Origin: an uncultured Blautia sp.
GTDB lineage: Bacteria > Bacillota > Clostridia > Lachnospirales > Lachnospiraceae
Length of the DNA: 9,503 bases
Assembly (NCBI GenBank): GCA_946538475.1
Contig: CAMNGN010000071.1
Location: 1 to 9,503, forward strand
Direction of reading: 5' to 3'
Position numbers and translations under genes: made by a program
Shown here: piece after piece, positions 1 through 7,854 of the stretch
How the letters are laid out: each line of letters opens with the position of its first letter
Position numbering within the stretch: position 1 is the first letter of the stretch
Notes under the pieces: generated by a model
What the model saw: the letters and a program-made list of their open reading frames with translations, nothing else
Databases searched by the model: none
What the model was told of the DNA's origin: nothing

Positions 1-812
1 GAGGTCAGCAGATCGCCGGACTTTGAGAGGATCGTGTTTGCTTCTCGGTTCATCTCCTGTGCGATAAAATCAAGTTTACGCCCGATACCTTCTCCGCCTT
101 TGAGAATACGGCTCATGTTTTGGATATGGCTTCTGAGGCGCACAGTTTCCTCATCATTGCAGATCTTGTCGGCGTAAATGACGACCTCGGCAGCGATGCG
201 TGACTCTTCGATCTGAACGTCCTCAAGAAGCTCCTGCACCTTTGTCTCCAGTTTTTCACGGTAAGCGGCCACGATCTCCGGCCCGATCTCTTCCACCTTT
301 GCCACCAGGCTGTCGAGATTTTCCAGCTTCTCGAGCAGATCATCGCGAAGGTGTTTTCCTTCCACTGCTCTGGACTCGGCAAACTTGGAAAAGGCTTCTT
401 TCAGCGTCATTTCGAGATGCGCCCACAGTTCCGCCTCATCCACCGACTGGTCCTCCATGGAGAGGATCTCGGGAAATCTGGCCAGGCGCGAAACCGTCAT
501 GTCATTCTCGATGCCGAAGTTCTCGGCCATCGTTCCGAAATAGTGCATGTATTCCTGTGCAAGTTCGTTGTTGTATTTGAGTGCTTTTCCCGACAGGGTA
601 TAGTCCTCATAAGTGATAAACATATCCACCTTGCCTCTTTGCATATATTCTTTGGCAAGGTTGCGGATGTTGCCCTCAAAAGCGTTGAGTTTGCGGGGCA
701 TTCTGATATTCAGGTCGAGATAACGGTGATTGACAGATTTGAGTTCAACAGCTATTTTGCGCTCAGGCGTGATGTGCTCTGCGCGTCCAAAGCCGGTCAT
801 ACTAGTGGCCAT
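1..812 (-). CDS. yicC: YicC/YloC-family endoribonuclease, C-terminus cut by window edge
   Basis: Conceptual translation of the minus strand from 812 to the window edge gives 270 uninterrupted codons with no stop, so the 3' end lies outside. The protein opens with MATSMTGFGR, the signature N-terminus of the YicC/YloC family, followed by KSVNHRYLD (residues 25-33) and, near the end, IGRKLDFIAQEMNREANT (243-260), the conserved C-terminal block. Family members are about 290 residues, so roughly 20 are missing. YicC-type proteins are ring-forming endoribonucleases linked to RNA turnover and stationary-phase survival (family knowledge). The start at 812 is supported by AGGAAAG seven bases upstream; an inner ATG at 800 is possible but lies further from that site. 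The gene has its own promoter (870-898) and is insulated from the upstream EF-G gene by a terminator. Confidence 0.93.
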   Translation of the reverse strand, partial: MATSMTGFGRAEHITPERKIAVELKSVNHRYLDLNIRMPRKLNAFEGNIRNLAKEYMQRGKVDMFITYEDYTLSGKALKYNNELAQEYMHYFGTMAENFGIENDMTVSRLARFPEILSMEDQSVDEAELWAHLEMTLKEAFSKFAESRAVEGKHLRDDLLEKLENLDSLVAKVEEIGPEIVAAYREKLETKVQELLEDVQIEESRIAAEVVIYADKICNDEETVRLRSHIQNMSRILKGGEGIGRKLDFIAQEMNREANTILSKSGDLLT

Positions 813-869
813 GATCTTTCTTTCCTTTCAGGAATTTGTCAGGTGGGTACCTTTAAAACATGTGTACTT

Positions 870-898
870 ATTATAGTGCAAAGCAGGTTTTTCGTCAA
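870..898 (-). promoter_or_regulatory. Sigma-A type promoter of yicC
   Basis: On the minus strand, TTGACG (893-898) is followed after exactly 17 bases by a perfect TATAAT (870-875). The yicC start codon is about 58 bases downstream of the -10 box. The promoter lies after the EF-G gene terminator, so yicC can be transcribed independently. Confidence 0.85.
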
Positions 899-906
899 CA
901 TGACGT

Positions 907-938
907 AAAAAAATGAGCCACGGAAACCCGTGACTCAT
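907..938 (-). terminator. Rho-independent terminator of the EF-G-like gene
   Basis: Arms 913-923 and 928-938 form an 11-bp stem with a 4-base loop. On the minus-strand RNA every position pairs (one is a U-G wobble) and the stem is followed by a run of seven U. On the plus strand the same wobble position becomes an A-C mismatch, so the hairpin is built for minus-strand transcripts. It starts 15 bases after the stop codon of the EF-G-like gene. Confidence 0.9.
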
Positions 939-952
939 TTTTGATTATTACA

Positions 953-3034
953 TTAATCCTCTTCGATAGCCGCTCTCGCATCGATCTCCTTCTGCTGAAT
1001 ATCAGCCGGAGCCTGCTCATAGCGTGCGAACTCATAGGAGAAGTCGCCGCTGCCGCCCGTCATGGAGCGGAGGTCGGTAGAATATCCGTAGATCTCAAGA
1101 AGCGGAACATCAGCCTCGATGATGGTGTTGCCCATATGGTCGGGATTCATGCCGAGCACACGTCCGCGGCGCTTGTTGAGGTCGCCCATAACATCGCCCG
1201 TGAACTTATCCGGAACAGTGACTTTCATAGAAACGATCGGCTCAAGCAGAACCGGATTTGCTTCCATGAAGCCCTTCTTGAATGCGAGCGTTGCCGCAGT
1301 CTTGAATGCCATTTCGGAAGAGTCTACCGGATGATAAGATCCATCGTAAAGAACAGCTTTTACGCCGACAACCGGATATTTGGCAAGCGGTCCCTTCTGG
1401 ACGCATTCCTGGATGCCTTTTTCGACAGCCGGGAAGTAGTTCTTCGGAACTGCACCGCCGACGACTTCCTGCTCGAATACGTACGGTGTTTCCAGATCAC
1501 CTGACGGCTCGAAGCGCATCTTGACATGACCGTACTGGCCGTGGCCGCCGGACTGTTTCTTATGCTTGCCTTCGACGTCGGATTTTTTGCGGAGGGTCTC
1601 GCGGAACGGAACCTTCGGTTTGTCAAGCTCGATCTCTACTTTGTAACGGTCTTTCAGCTTGTTGACAACAACGTCAAGCTGCTGATCGCCGATACCATAG
1701 AGGAGGCTCTGACGGTTAGCGCCATCGTTAACGGTGCGGAGGGTGTTGTCCTCGCTCATCAGCTTGGTGAGAGCCTGGGAGACTTTATCCTCATCACCCT
1801 TCTTGACTGCTTTATATCTCTTGTAGGTGTACGGGGTAGAAAGAACGGTCTTCTCGTACACGATCGGAGCTGACTTGGTGGAAAGGGAATCACCTGTAGC
1901 AACGCTGTTCAGCTTGGCGATAGCGCCGATGTCGCCTGCGTAAAGCTGTGTGACTTCCTGCGGTTTGTTGCCTTCAAGAACATAAAGCTTGTTGAGGCGT
2001 TCTTCCTCGCCCTTCTCTACATTGAAAAGTGTGTCATCGTTGGAGATAACACCGGAGCAAACCTTGATGAGCGAATATTTACCGATAAACGGATCGGCGA
2101 TGGTCTTCCACACATATGCGGATTTTGCCTTATTGCAGTCGAAGTTCGCTTCGAAAGCATCGCCCGATTTCTGATCGGTACCGCTGCAGGTTCTCTTGGC
2201 CGGGCTCGGGAAATATCCTACGATATCATTGAGCAGGTTGGATACGCCCTGAAGCATGACCGGAGCGCCCATGCATACCGGTACGATGCTTGCGTCACCG
2301 ATATTGGCAGCCAGAGCCTCGGAAACTTCCTCTGTCGTAAACTCGTCGCCTTCGAAATAACGATCCATGAATTCCTCGGAAGTCTCGGCAACGGACTCCA
2401 TAAGTGTCTCATGGTATGTATCGAGGGTATCCTGCAGATCGGCCGGAACAGCGCACTCTGTCTTAGCGCCTTTGGCTGCATATTTACGAGCTGCCTGTTT
2501 AACTACGTTTACATATCCGACAAACTTGCCGCCTTCCCGGATCGGGAAATGAAGGGGAGCGATCTTTTTGCCGTACAGCTCGGTGAGTTCCTCAACGACT
2601 TTATCATAATCAACATCTTCTACGTCGATGTCTGTCACATAGATCATGCGCGGAAGATTGTATTTATCGCAAAGCTTCCATGCCTTCTGGGTACCTACCT
2701 GTACACCTGCCTTGCCGGAAACTACGATGATCGCTGCATCTGCAACGCGTGCTGCCTCTTCTACTTCGCCAACGAAATCGAAATATCCGGGGGTATCCAG
2801 AACATTGATCTTGCACTTCTGCCACGGGATCGGAATGACGGTAGTAGAAATGGAGAACTGTCTCTTGATCTCTTCTTTATCGAAATCGCTGAGAGTATTG
2901 CCATCTTCTACTCTGCCCTGGCGGCTTGTAAGACCCGCAAGAAACGCCATTGCCTCTGCGAGAGTCGTCTTGCCTGCTCCGCCGTGGCCCATCAAAATCA
3001 CGTTTCTGATCTGGTCAGTTTTATATACGTCCAT
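953..3034 (-). CDS. fusA: EF-G-like translational GTPase (FusA2-type paralogue) with altered G motifs
   Basis: A 693-residue protein with the full EF-G layout: GTPase domain (about 1-280), domain II (about 305-390), domain III (about 400-480), domain IV (about 482-595, including YHPVDSSEMAFK at 567-578) and domain V (about 598-675). The P-loop is GHGGAGKT (16-23), unlike the AHIDAGKT of housekeeping EF-G. The G3 motif reads DTPGYFDF (80-87), with Tyr where canonical EF-G has the catalytic His. The G4 motif, normally NKMD, reads TDID (134-137). These mark it as an EF-G paralogue of the FusA2/EF-G-II kind rather than the str-operon EF-G, and no rpsL, rpsG or tuf gene lies nearby. Housekeeping EF-G moves tRNAs and mRNA on the ribosome; the role of this paralogue is not evident from sequence. 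The start is supported by AGGGAGGT seven bases upstream. It is transcribed alone from the 3071-3099 promoter and ends at its own terminator. Confidence 0.92.
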   Translation of the reverse strand: MDVYKTDQIRNVILMGHGGAGKTTLAEAMAFLAGLTSRQGRVEDGNTLSDFDKEEIKRQFSISTTVIPIPWQKCKINVLDTPGYFDFVGEVEEAARVADAAIIVVSGKAGVQVGTQKAWKLCDKYNLPRMIYVTDIDVEDVDYDKVVEELTELYGKKIAPLHFPIREGGKFVGYVNVVKQAARKYAAKGAKTECAVPADLQDTLDTYHETLMESVAETSEEFMDRYFEGDEFTTEEVSEALAANIGDASIVPVCMGAPVMLQGVSNLLNDIVGYFPSPAKRTCSGTDQKSGDAFEANFDCNKAKSAYVWKTIADPFIGKYSLIKVCSGVISNDDTLFNVEKGEEERLNKLYVLEGNKPQEVTQLYAGDIGAIAKLNSVATGDSLSTKSAPIVYEKTVLSTPYTYKRYKAVKKGDEDKVSQALTKLMSEDNTLRTVNDGANRQSLLYGIGDQQLDVVVNKLKDRYKVEIELDKPKVPFRETLRKKSDVEGKHKKQSGGHGQYGHVKMRFEPSGDLETPYVFEQEVVGGAVPKNYFPAVEKGIQECVQKGPLAKYPVVGVKAVLYDGSYHPVDSSEMAFKTAATLAFKKGFMEANPVLLEPIVSMKVTVPDKFTGDVMGDLNKRRGRVLGMNPDHMGNTIIEADVPLLEIYGYSTDLRSMTGGSGDFSYEFARYEQAPADIQQKEIDARAAIEED

Positions 3035-3070
3035 AAGTAATACCTCCCTGTATGTCTAATATATGTTAAC

Positions 3071-3099
3071 ATTGTACTAAAACAGAGTCGTAAATTCAA
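3071..3099 (-). promoter_or_regulatory. Promoter of the EF-G-like gene
   Basis: On the minus strand, TTGAAT (3094-3099), a 17-base spacer and TACAAT (3071-3076) form a good sigma-A type promoter, with the -10 box 36 bases upstream of the start codon at 3034. It diverges from the tyrA promoter about 70 bases away. Confidence 0.75.
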
Positions 3100-3168
3100 G
3101 GCTTTTATACAAAAGCATCTCTATTTTTTGAAAAACTGCGAATTTTATTTAGATAAAAGTGTCAGCAT

Positions 3169-3197
3169 TTGACTTTTTTTGACGTCTCTATTACTAT
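3169..3197 (+). promoter_or_regulatory. Probable promoter of tyrA-aroA
   Basis: TTGACT (3169-3174), a 17-base spacer and TACTAT (3192-3197) lie 48 bases upstream of the tyrA start. The -35 box is strong and the -10 box matches consensus at four of six positions. A second TTGACG at 3179-3184 has no well-spaced -10 partner. No T-box, terminator-antiterminator pair or leader peptide with Tyr codons was recognised in the short leader. Confidence 0.6.
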
Positions 3198-3245
3198 AAG
3201 AAGTGCTCAGGGGCTCTTCCCCGGCAGAAAGGATTTTTATATAGA

Positions 3246-4337
3246 ATGAAAACCATAGGTTTTATCGGCCTCGGCCTCATAGGAGGTTCCATAGCAAAAG
3301 CGCTTCGAAAATATGAGCCTGAATGGCATCTGGTCGCCTACGATCCCGACAGAGACACCCTTGCGGATGCTCTCAGCAAAAAGGTAGTCGACGGTGTGTG
3401 CGAGGAAGAAGATGCCCGTCTACTGAACGCAGACTACCTTTTCCTGTGTGCTCCGGTGGAATTTAACATCGCGTATCTGGAAAAAGTTGCCGGGAAGCTC
3501 GGCCCCAACTGCATAGTCACCGACGTGGGCAGCGTTAAAGGAAATATCCATGATAAAGTCGCGGAGCTCGGCCTGCAGAGCTGCTTCATCGGCGGTCATC
3601 CGATGGCCGGTTCCGAAAAAAGCGGGTTTGTCTCTTCAAATGAACGCATACTCGAGAATGCCTATTACATGATAACGCCGGCTGAAGAAGCTCCTCTTCC
3701 CAGGATCACGGAGTTTACGGATATTGTTCGAGGCATGGGGGCCATACCGATGGTCATCACCGCCGAGGAACATGATTTTATCACAGCAGGCGTCAGCCAT
3801 CTTCCGCATATCATCGCTTCGGCGCTGGTCAATCTGGTCAGCATGCTGGACAATGATGCGGAATATATGAAGACGATCGCGGCGGGCGGTTTTCGCGATA
3901 TCACACGGATCGCCTCGTCCTCGCCGGTCATGTGGCAGCAGATCTGCCTGGAGAACCAGTCGAACATCAGCAATGTGCTCGACGACTACATCAGGCTTCT
4001 TATTCAGATCCGCTACTTTATCGATACCAAAGATTCCGACAGCCTGTTCAACATGTTCGCAGACTCGCGCGATTATCGCGATTCGATCGACGTGACCGAC
4101 AACGGACTGCTTCGCCGCAGTTTCGTCCTTTATATGGATATCGCGGATGAGGCCGGCGGCATCGCGCAGGTGGCCACTATTCTGGCACTGGACAATATTA
4201 ACATCAAGAATATCGGGATCATTCACAACAGGGAGTTTGAGCAGGGCGTTCTCAAGATCGAGTTTTACGAGGAAGATGCTCTGGAGCGGGCTAAGAATCT
4301 GCTGAACAGAAGAAATTATACGCTTTATGAGCGGTAG
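3246..4337 (+). CDS. tyrA: Prephenate dehydrogenase with C-terminal ACT domain
   Basis: A 363-residue cytosolic enzyme that oxidatively decarboxylates prephenate to 4-hydroxyphenylpyruvate, the committed step to tyrosine. The N-terminal Rossmann fold shows GLGLIG (8-13), and Asp33 at the end of the second strand fits a preference for NAD+ over NADP+. The catalytic-His motif GGHPMAGSE (116-124, His118) is present, as is SHLPH (184-188) and GFRDITRIASSSP (215-227) in the helical dimerisation domain. Residues from about 292 to the end form an ACT regulatory domain, which in Bacillus-type TyrA mediates feedback inhibition by tyrosine. There is no fused chorismate mutase domain. Length agrees with Bacillus-type TyrA. 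AAAGGA lies 12 bases before the ATG, somewhat distant. aroA follows after 56 bases with no terminator between, so the two are probably co-transcribed. Confidence 0.96.
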   Translation: MKTIGFIGLGLIGGSIAKALRKYEPEWHLVAYDPDRDTLADALSKKVVDGVCEEEDARLLNADYLFLCAPVEFNIAYLEKVAGKLGPNCIVTDVGSVKGNIHDKVAELGLQSCFIGGHPMAGSEKSGFVSSNERILENAYYMITPAEEAPLPRITEFTDIVRGMGAIPMVITAEEHDFITAGVSHLPHIIASALVNLVSMLDNDAEYMKTIAAGGFRDITRIASSSPVMWQQICLENQSNISNVLDDYIRLLIQIRYFIDTKDSDSLFNMFADSRDYRDSIDVTDNGLLRRSFVLYMDIADEAGGIAQVATILALDNINIKNIGIIHNREFEQGVLKIEFYEEDALERAKNLLNRRNYTLYER

Positions 4338-4393
4338 GAAGATGTTACCTGTTTATATGACTTTACTGCTTTTCAGAAGGAATTATATTATAT

Positions 4394-5680
4394 ATGAGCA
4401 CTAATAAAATGATATCAGATATCACTATACCCAAGAATACTTCGCTGAGAGGCGAGATTACCGTCCCCGGCGACAAATCCATATCGCACAGAGCGGTCAT
4501 GTTCGGTTCGCTTGCCGAAGGGACTACCGAGATCACCGGCTTTCTTCCGGGAGCCGACTGCCTTTCTACCATCTCCTGTTTCCGCAGCATGGGAATCGAG
4601 ATCGAGCAGACGGCGGACCGTGTCCTGGTCCACGGAAAGGGCCTGCACGGTCTCTCCCGCCCCAAAACCGCACTGGATGTAGGCAACAGCGGCACGACCA
4701 TGCGTCTCATCTCCGGTATTCTGGCAGGCCAGGATTTTGACGCGCGTCTTACCGGAGATCCTTCCATCCGCAGAAGGCCGATGCGGCGCATCATCACACC
4801 TCTCACCGAGATGAACGCCCGTATTCGCAGCGAGAATGGCAGCGGATGCGCGCCGCTGATGATCCGTCCTTCCGCGCTGCACGGGATCAGCTATCATTCA
4901 CCTGTCGCTTCGGCGCAGGTCAAATCCTGTGTTCTGCTGGCGGGAATGTACGCAAAAGGCAGCACCTCCGTGACAGAGCCTGTGCTTTCGCGCAATCATA
5001 CCGAGATCATGCTTAATTATCTTGGAGCCAATGTCACGACTGAAGGTACCACTGCTTCTATCGAACCCGAACCGAAGCTTGTCGGACGCGCGATCAATGT
5101 GCCGGGTGACATTTCTTCGGCCGCGTATTTCCTGGCCGCCGGGCTCATCACACCGAACAGTGAGCTTCTTATTAAAAATGTAGGCGTGAATCCCACCCGC
5201 GACGGTATCATCGAAGTACTGCGGAACATGGGCGCGGATATCACACTGCTTGATCAGACCGGCGAGGGTGAACCTGCCGCGGATATTCTGGTCCGGACAA
5301 GCAGCCTTCACGGAACCGAGATCGGCGGGGCAATTATTCCCAGGCTGATCGATGAGCTTCCTGTCATTGCCGTGCTGGCAGCTTTTGCGGACGGAACTAC
5401 CGTTATCCGCGACGCGGCCGAGCTCAAAGTGAAGGAATCAAACCGTATCGATGTCATGACCGCCAATCTGAAAGCCATGGGCGCCGACGTCACCGCTACC
5501 GAGGATGGAATGATCATCAACGGCGGCCGTCCGCTCCACGGCACTTTGGTCGACTCACATCTGGACCACAGGGTGGCTATGTCGCTCGCGGTGGCGGGTA
5601 CGGTGTGTGACGGCGAGATGATAATTAAAGGCGGGAGCTGCGTGGATATATCGTTTCCCGGGTTTTACGAGATGCTATGA
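4394..5680 (+). CDS. aroA: 3-phosphoshikimate 1-carboxyvinyltransferase (EPSP synthase)
   Basis: A 428-residue enzyme that joins phosphoenolpyruvate to shikimate 3-phosphate, the sixth step of the shikimate pathway toward chorismate. Recognisable blocks in order: VPGDKSISHR (24-33), LDVGNSGTTMRL (94-105), LTGDPSIRRRPM (119-130), SAQVKS (173-178), LIDELP (318-323), ELKVKESNR (343-351) and DHRVAMS (391-397). The positions equivalent to E. coli Lys22, Gly96, Arg100, Arg124, Asp313 and Arg386 are all kept (here Lys28, Gly100, Arg104, Arg128, Asp320, Arg393). Leu follows the GNSGTTMR block where E. coli has Pro101, as seen in the non-E. coli (class II-like) type. The start has AAGG about 13 bases upstream; an in-frame ATG at 4409 is an alternative. 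It sits behind tyrA, so the operon feeds and drains chorismate toward tyrosine. The stop codon overlaps the left end of the large palindrome. Confidence 0.97.
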   Translation: MSTNKMISDITIPKNTSLRGEITVPGDKSISHRAVMFGSLAEGTTEITGFLPGADCLSTISCFRSMGIEIEQTADRVLVHGKGLHGLSRPKTALDVGNSGTTMRLISGILAGQDFDARLTGDPSIRRRPMRRIITPLTEMNARIRSENGSGCAPLMIRPSALHGISYHSPVASAQVKSCVLLAGMYAKGSTSVTEPVLSRNHTEIMLNYLGANVTTEGTTASIEPEPKLVGRAINVPGDISSAAYFLAAGLITPNSELLIKNVGVNPTRDGIIEVLRNMGADITLLDQTGEGEPAADILVRTSSLHGTEIGGAIIPRLIDELPVIAVLAAFADGTTVIRDAAELKVKESNRIDVMTANLKAMGADVTATEDGMIINGGRPLHGTLVDSHLDHRVAMSLAVAGTVCDGEMIIKGGSCVDISFPGFYEML

Positions 5681-5800
5681 AACAGGAGGCGGAACAGGGG
5701 GACGGTTCCTCGTTCCACTCTGCGGAAACACAGGGAAGATTCCCTGTGTTTCCATTCAGAGTGGAACGAGGAACCGTCCCCCTGTTCCGCCCCCTGTTTC
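5679..5800. repeat. 122-base near-perfect palindrome (REP/MITE-like) between convergent genes
   Basis: The outer arms 5679-5722 and 5757-5800 are 44 bases each and are inverted copies with one difference (position 5687). Inside them a second perfect inverted repeat, 5724-5737 with 5740-5753 (14 bases each), is separated by a small 1-by-3 bulge. Together they would fold into a hairpin of about 58 bp. Each arm carries two tandem near-copies of RAACAGGGGG(A)CGG followed by a GGTTCCTCGTTCC segment. On the plus strand the structure is followed by TTTCTTTTT, so it can serve as the aroA terminator, and it separates aroA from the opposing CapA-like gene. The size, nested palindromy and G-rich CGGTTCC core suggest a mobile REP or MITE-type element rather than an ordinary terminator (inference). 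No transposase is encoded nearby. Confidence 0.85.
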
Positions 5801-5804
5801 TTTT

Positions 5805-7802
5805 TCACATATTATCCCAGTCATACAGCGAATCGTAGTACGCTTCTTCATCAGAATATGATTCGTCATATGACTCTCCTCCGTAGTCCCCGGATGAGTC
5901 ATAACTCTCTGCGCCGTCTCCGTCTGTACCGGAAGCACCGTCTCCCGCAGGAGCCGTCGTCTGCGAATAAGTTTCGACGCCAATGGCAAAGCTGCCGCCG
6001 CCGGTTTCTCCGGCAGTCCCGCCCGCTGTACTTCCGCTGCCGATCAGGCCGCCGCCCGATGTCGTAAGCGTCAGGACCGACTGATCCACCACAGTGCTCT
6101 TCAGCAGATCTGCAGGCTGAGGTTCGGCTGTGGTGAGCGCTTCGGTGCGTTCACGCAGCTTCGTCATAATGCCGACAGCCGAATCCGCATCGGCCGGTGT
6201 AGGCTGATAATTGTTGAATGAGTACTCCGAAGAGCAGGAAATCGGAATAATATTAACGTTATTATCGGCGGCAACTTCGTCTCCTGTGACCGTAAAAGTC
6301 TGCTGGAAGATGATCGACTGCATATCTGTCGGATACACATTCCCGCCGAAGCAGAAGTTAGCCAGACCATAACAGATGTATTTACCTTTATAAAGCTCAA
6401 TACCCTGAATGACATGCGCGTGATGTCCGCATACCAGATCGGCGCCATTGTCGATTGCCATTCGCGCTATCCTGGTCTGATCCTGGTCGGGCATCGTGTC
6501 GAGCTCTTCACCCCAATGGACGATGCAAACCACCAACTGAGCGCCTTCCGACTTAACCTTGGCAATGTGCTCCTTGACCTCGGTCTCGATCTCGGCAAAC
6601 TCTCTGTCGATCTCGTACACACCCAGCATACCGACCTTCACGCCCTTCACATCCATGACCGCCGTCTCGTCGAAGCCAAAATGTACAATATTTTCGGCAT
6701 CCAGCGCTTTCAGTGTATCTGCATATCCCTGGTCCAAAAAGTCATACATGTGGTTATTTGCGGTGTTCACGGCCTCGATATTTCCATCGGTCAGGATCTT
6801 CGCGTATTCCATAGGCGCCTTGAAGTTGTAGTATCTTCCCTCACGCTTGGTCTCCGCCGTGGTCAGCGTCGTTTCCAGATTCGCGATGGTCAGGTCATCC
6901 GCGGCGAAAATATCCTTCACGTTCTGCATGAAGTAGGCGCTGCCATACATATCATAATAATTATTGAAGCTGGTATCATAGTCGAACGTCGAATCCATAC
7001 CGAGCGTACAGTCACCTACCACGCTCAGTGTGATTGAAATCGGCTCCGGTACAGGCGTAGGCGTTGCGACAACTGCCTCGCCGTCCCCGCCTTCCGCCGT
7101 TGCCTCTCCGCTTTCTGCCGAGGCACTCCCTGCCGAAGCCTGACTGTCCTGCCTGACCGGAGTACGCCCCGAGATTCGGGTAGCCAAATTGGCTCCTACA
7201 AGGATCAGGACGATAATAGCCACGCCGGCGATCAGATAGACGATCGGCGGTAATCCGCTGCCAAATCCTGATGCACGCGATTCTGCTCTTCTTGCACCTG
7301 AACGGGCTGCCTCGGATGCGGCAAGTCTTCTTTGTGCAGAGCGTCTCGACTGTGAGATCCGCTCTGAGGAAGTACGGCCTGTGCGGGATTGTGAAGAAGT
7401 ACGTGTACGGCCGGATGCAGAGGAACTTCTGTGTGTTGCTCCGCTGCGTGCGTGATTTGTTCTCTTGCGGGAAGAGCCGGTTCGTCTTTCTGTGTTTCGT
7501 CCGGATGCAGCAGCTGTTCTGCGGCTTCCGCCTGTGCGGCCTTCCTCCGTTCTGCGGCTTCCGGCGTTGCGACCTTCATCTGTTCTGCGGCTTCCCGAAG
7601 TCCGTCCGGCATCGGACCTTCCGGTTCTGTGAGAAGAAGCACCGGAAGAGGTTGTTCTTCTCTCCCCCCCTGCCTCTCTTCGGGTCCCGCCCTTGCCGGC
7701 AGTTCTCGCAGACCCGGCTTTTCCGGTTCCTGAGCGTTCTGAAGAGCCACTCCTTCCTGTGTCTCTTCTATAGTTGCCATCCTCGTTTCGGATGTCTGAC
7801 AT
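5805..7802 (-). CDS. Membrane-anchored CapA-like (PGA_cap) metallophosphoesterase-fold protein with low-complexity ends
   Basis: A 665-residue protein. Residues 1-180 are a basic, disordered Arg/Ser/Gly/Thr-rich head with an 11-residue repeat (GSRRTxEGRxx, 70-102). One membrane span follows (about 185-206), with the basic side inside, so the rest should be outside the cell. After a Ser/Ala/Glu and TPTPVPEP linker (215-254), residues about 256-530 form a CapA-type domain: GDCTLG (263-268), NLETTLT (308-314), NTANNH (346-351), HWGEE (429-433), GHHAHVIQG (459-467) and YGLANFCFGG (478-487), the metal-binding motifs of the family. The end (about 580-665) is Gly/Ser/Thr-rich, then Asp/Glu/Tyr/Ser-rich. 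CapA of Bacillus takes part in poly-gamma-glutamate capsule export, but no capB, capC or capE homologue is present, so a capsule role is not shown. The start has GAAAGGGG seven bases upstream and a strong promoter (7855-7883). It appears monocistronic. Confidence 0.9.
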   Translation of the reverse strand: MSDIRNEDGNYRRDTGRSGSSERSGTGKAGSARTAGKGGTRREAGGERRTTSSGASSHRTGRSDAGRTSGSRRTDEGRNAGSRRTEEGRTGGSRRTAAASGRNTERRTGSSRKRTNHARSGATHRSSSASGRTRTSSQSRTGRTSSERISQSRRSAQRRLAASEAARSGARRAESRASGFGSGLPPIVYLIAGVAIIVLILVGANLATRISGRTPVRQDSQASAGSASAESGEATAEGGDGEAVVATPTPVPEPISITLSVVGDCTLGMDSTFDYDTSFNNYYDMYGSAYFMQNVKDIFAADDLTIANLETTLTTAETKREGRYYNFKAPMEYAKILTDGNIEAVNTANNHMYDFLDQGYADTLKALDAENIVHFGFDETAVMDVKGVKVGMLGVYEIDREFAEIETEVKEHIAKVKSEGAQLVVCIVHWGEELDTMPDQDQTRIARMAIDNGADLVCGHHAHVIQGIELYKGKYICYGLANFCFGGNVYPTDMQSIIFQQTFTVTGDEVAADNNVNIIPISCSSEYSFNNYQPTPADADSAVGIMTKLRERTEALTTAEPQPADLLKSTVVDQSVLTLTTSGGGLIGSGSTAGGTAGETGGGSFAIGVETYSQTTAPAGDGASGTDGDGAESYDSSGDYGGESYDESYSDEEAYYDSLYDWDNM
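7515..7595 (-). repeat. 33-base tandem repeat coding an 11-residue repeat
   Basis: A 33-base unit recurs within the N-terminal coding part of the CapA-like gene: 7563-7595 and 7530-7562 agree at 27 of 33 positions by eye, and a third unit keeps only its first 15 bases (7515-7529). Each unit begins with codons for GSRRT. The period is a multiple of three, so copy-number change would keep the frame. Confidence 0.85.
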
Positions 7803-7854
7803 ATCTTAACCCCTTTCAAAATCAGGTATAAATTCTTTCTTGCACTGCAAATCT

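Noticed and set aside
200..908. Plus-strand open frames over yicC
   Set aside because: They are antisense to a clear YicC protein, contain no recognisable domain and lack supported ribosome sites.
941..3059. Several plus-strand open frames antisense to the EF-G-like gene, up to 209 codons
   Set aside because: They are shadows of a highly conserved coding region, with no domain resemblance and no promoter or ribosome site support.
5805..7802. Assignment as the poly-gamma-glutamate capsule gene capA itself
   Set aside because: Only the domain is shared. No capB, capC or capE-like gene is present in the window and the protein has unrelated long ends, so a specific capsule function is not supported.
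7232..7819. A long second open frame on the minus strand (195 codons, TTG start) overlapping the N-terminal part of the CapA-like gene, with open plus-strand frames across the same stretch
   Set aside because: The stretch is stop-poor because of repetitive GC-rich Arg/Ser/Gly codons. The alternative products lack any family resemblance, and only the 5805-7802 frame has a good ribosome site, a membrane span and a recognisable domain.
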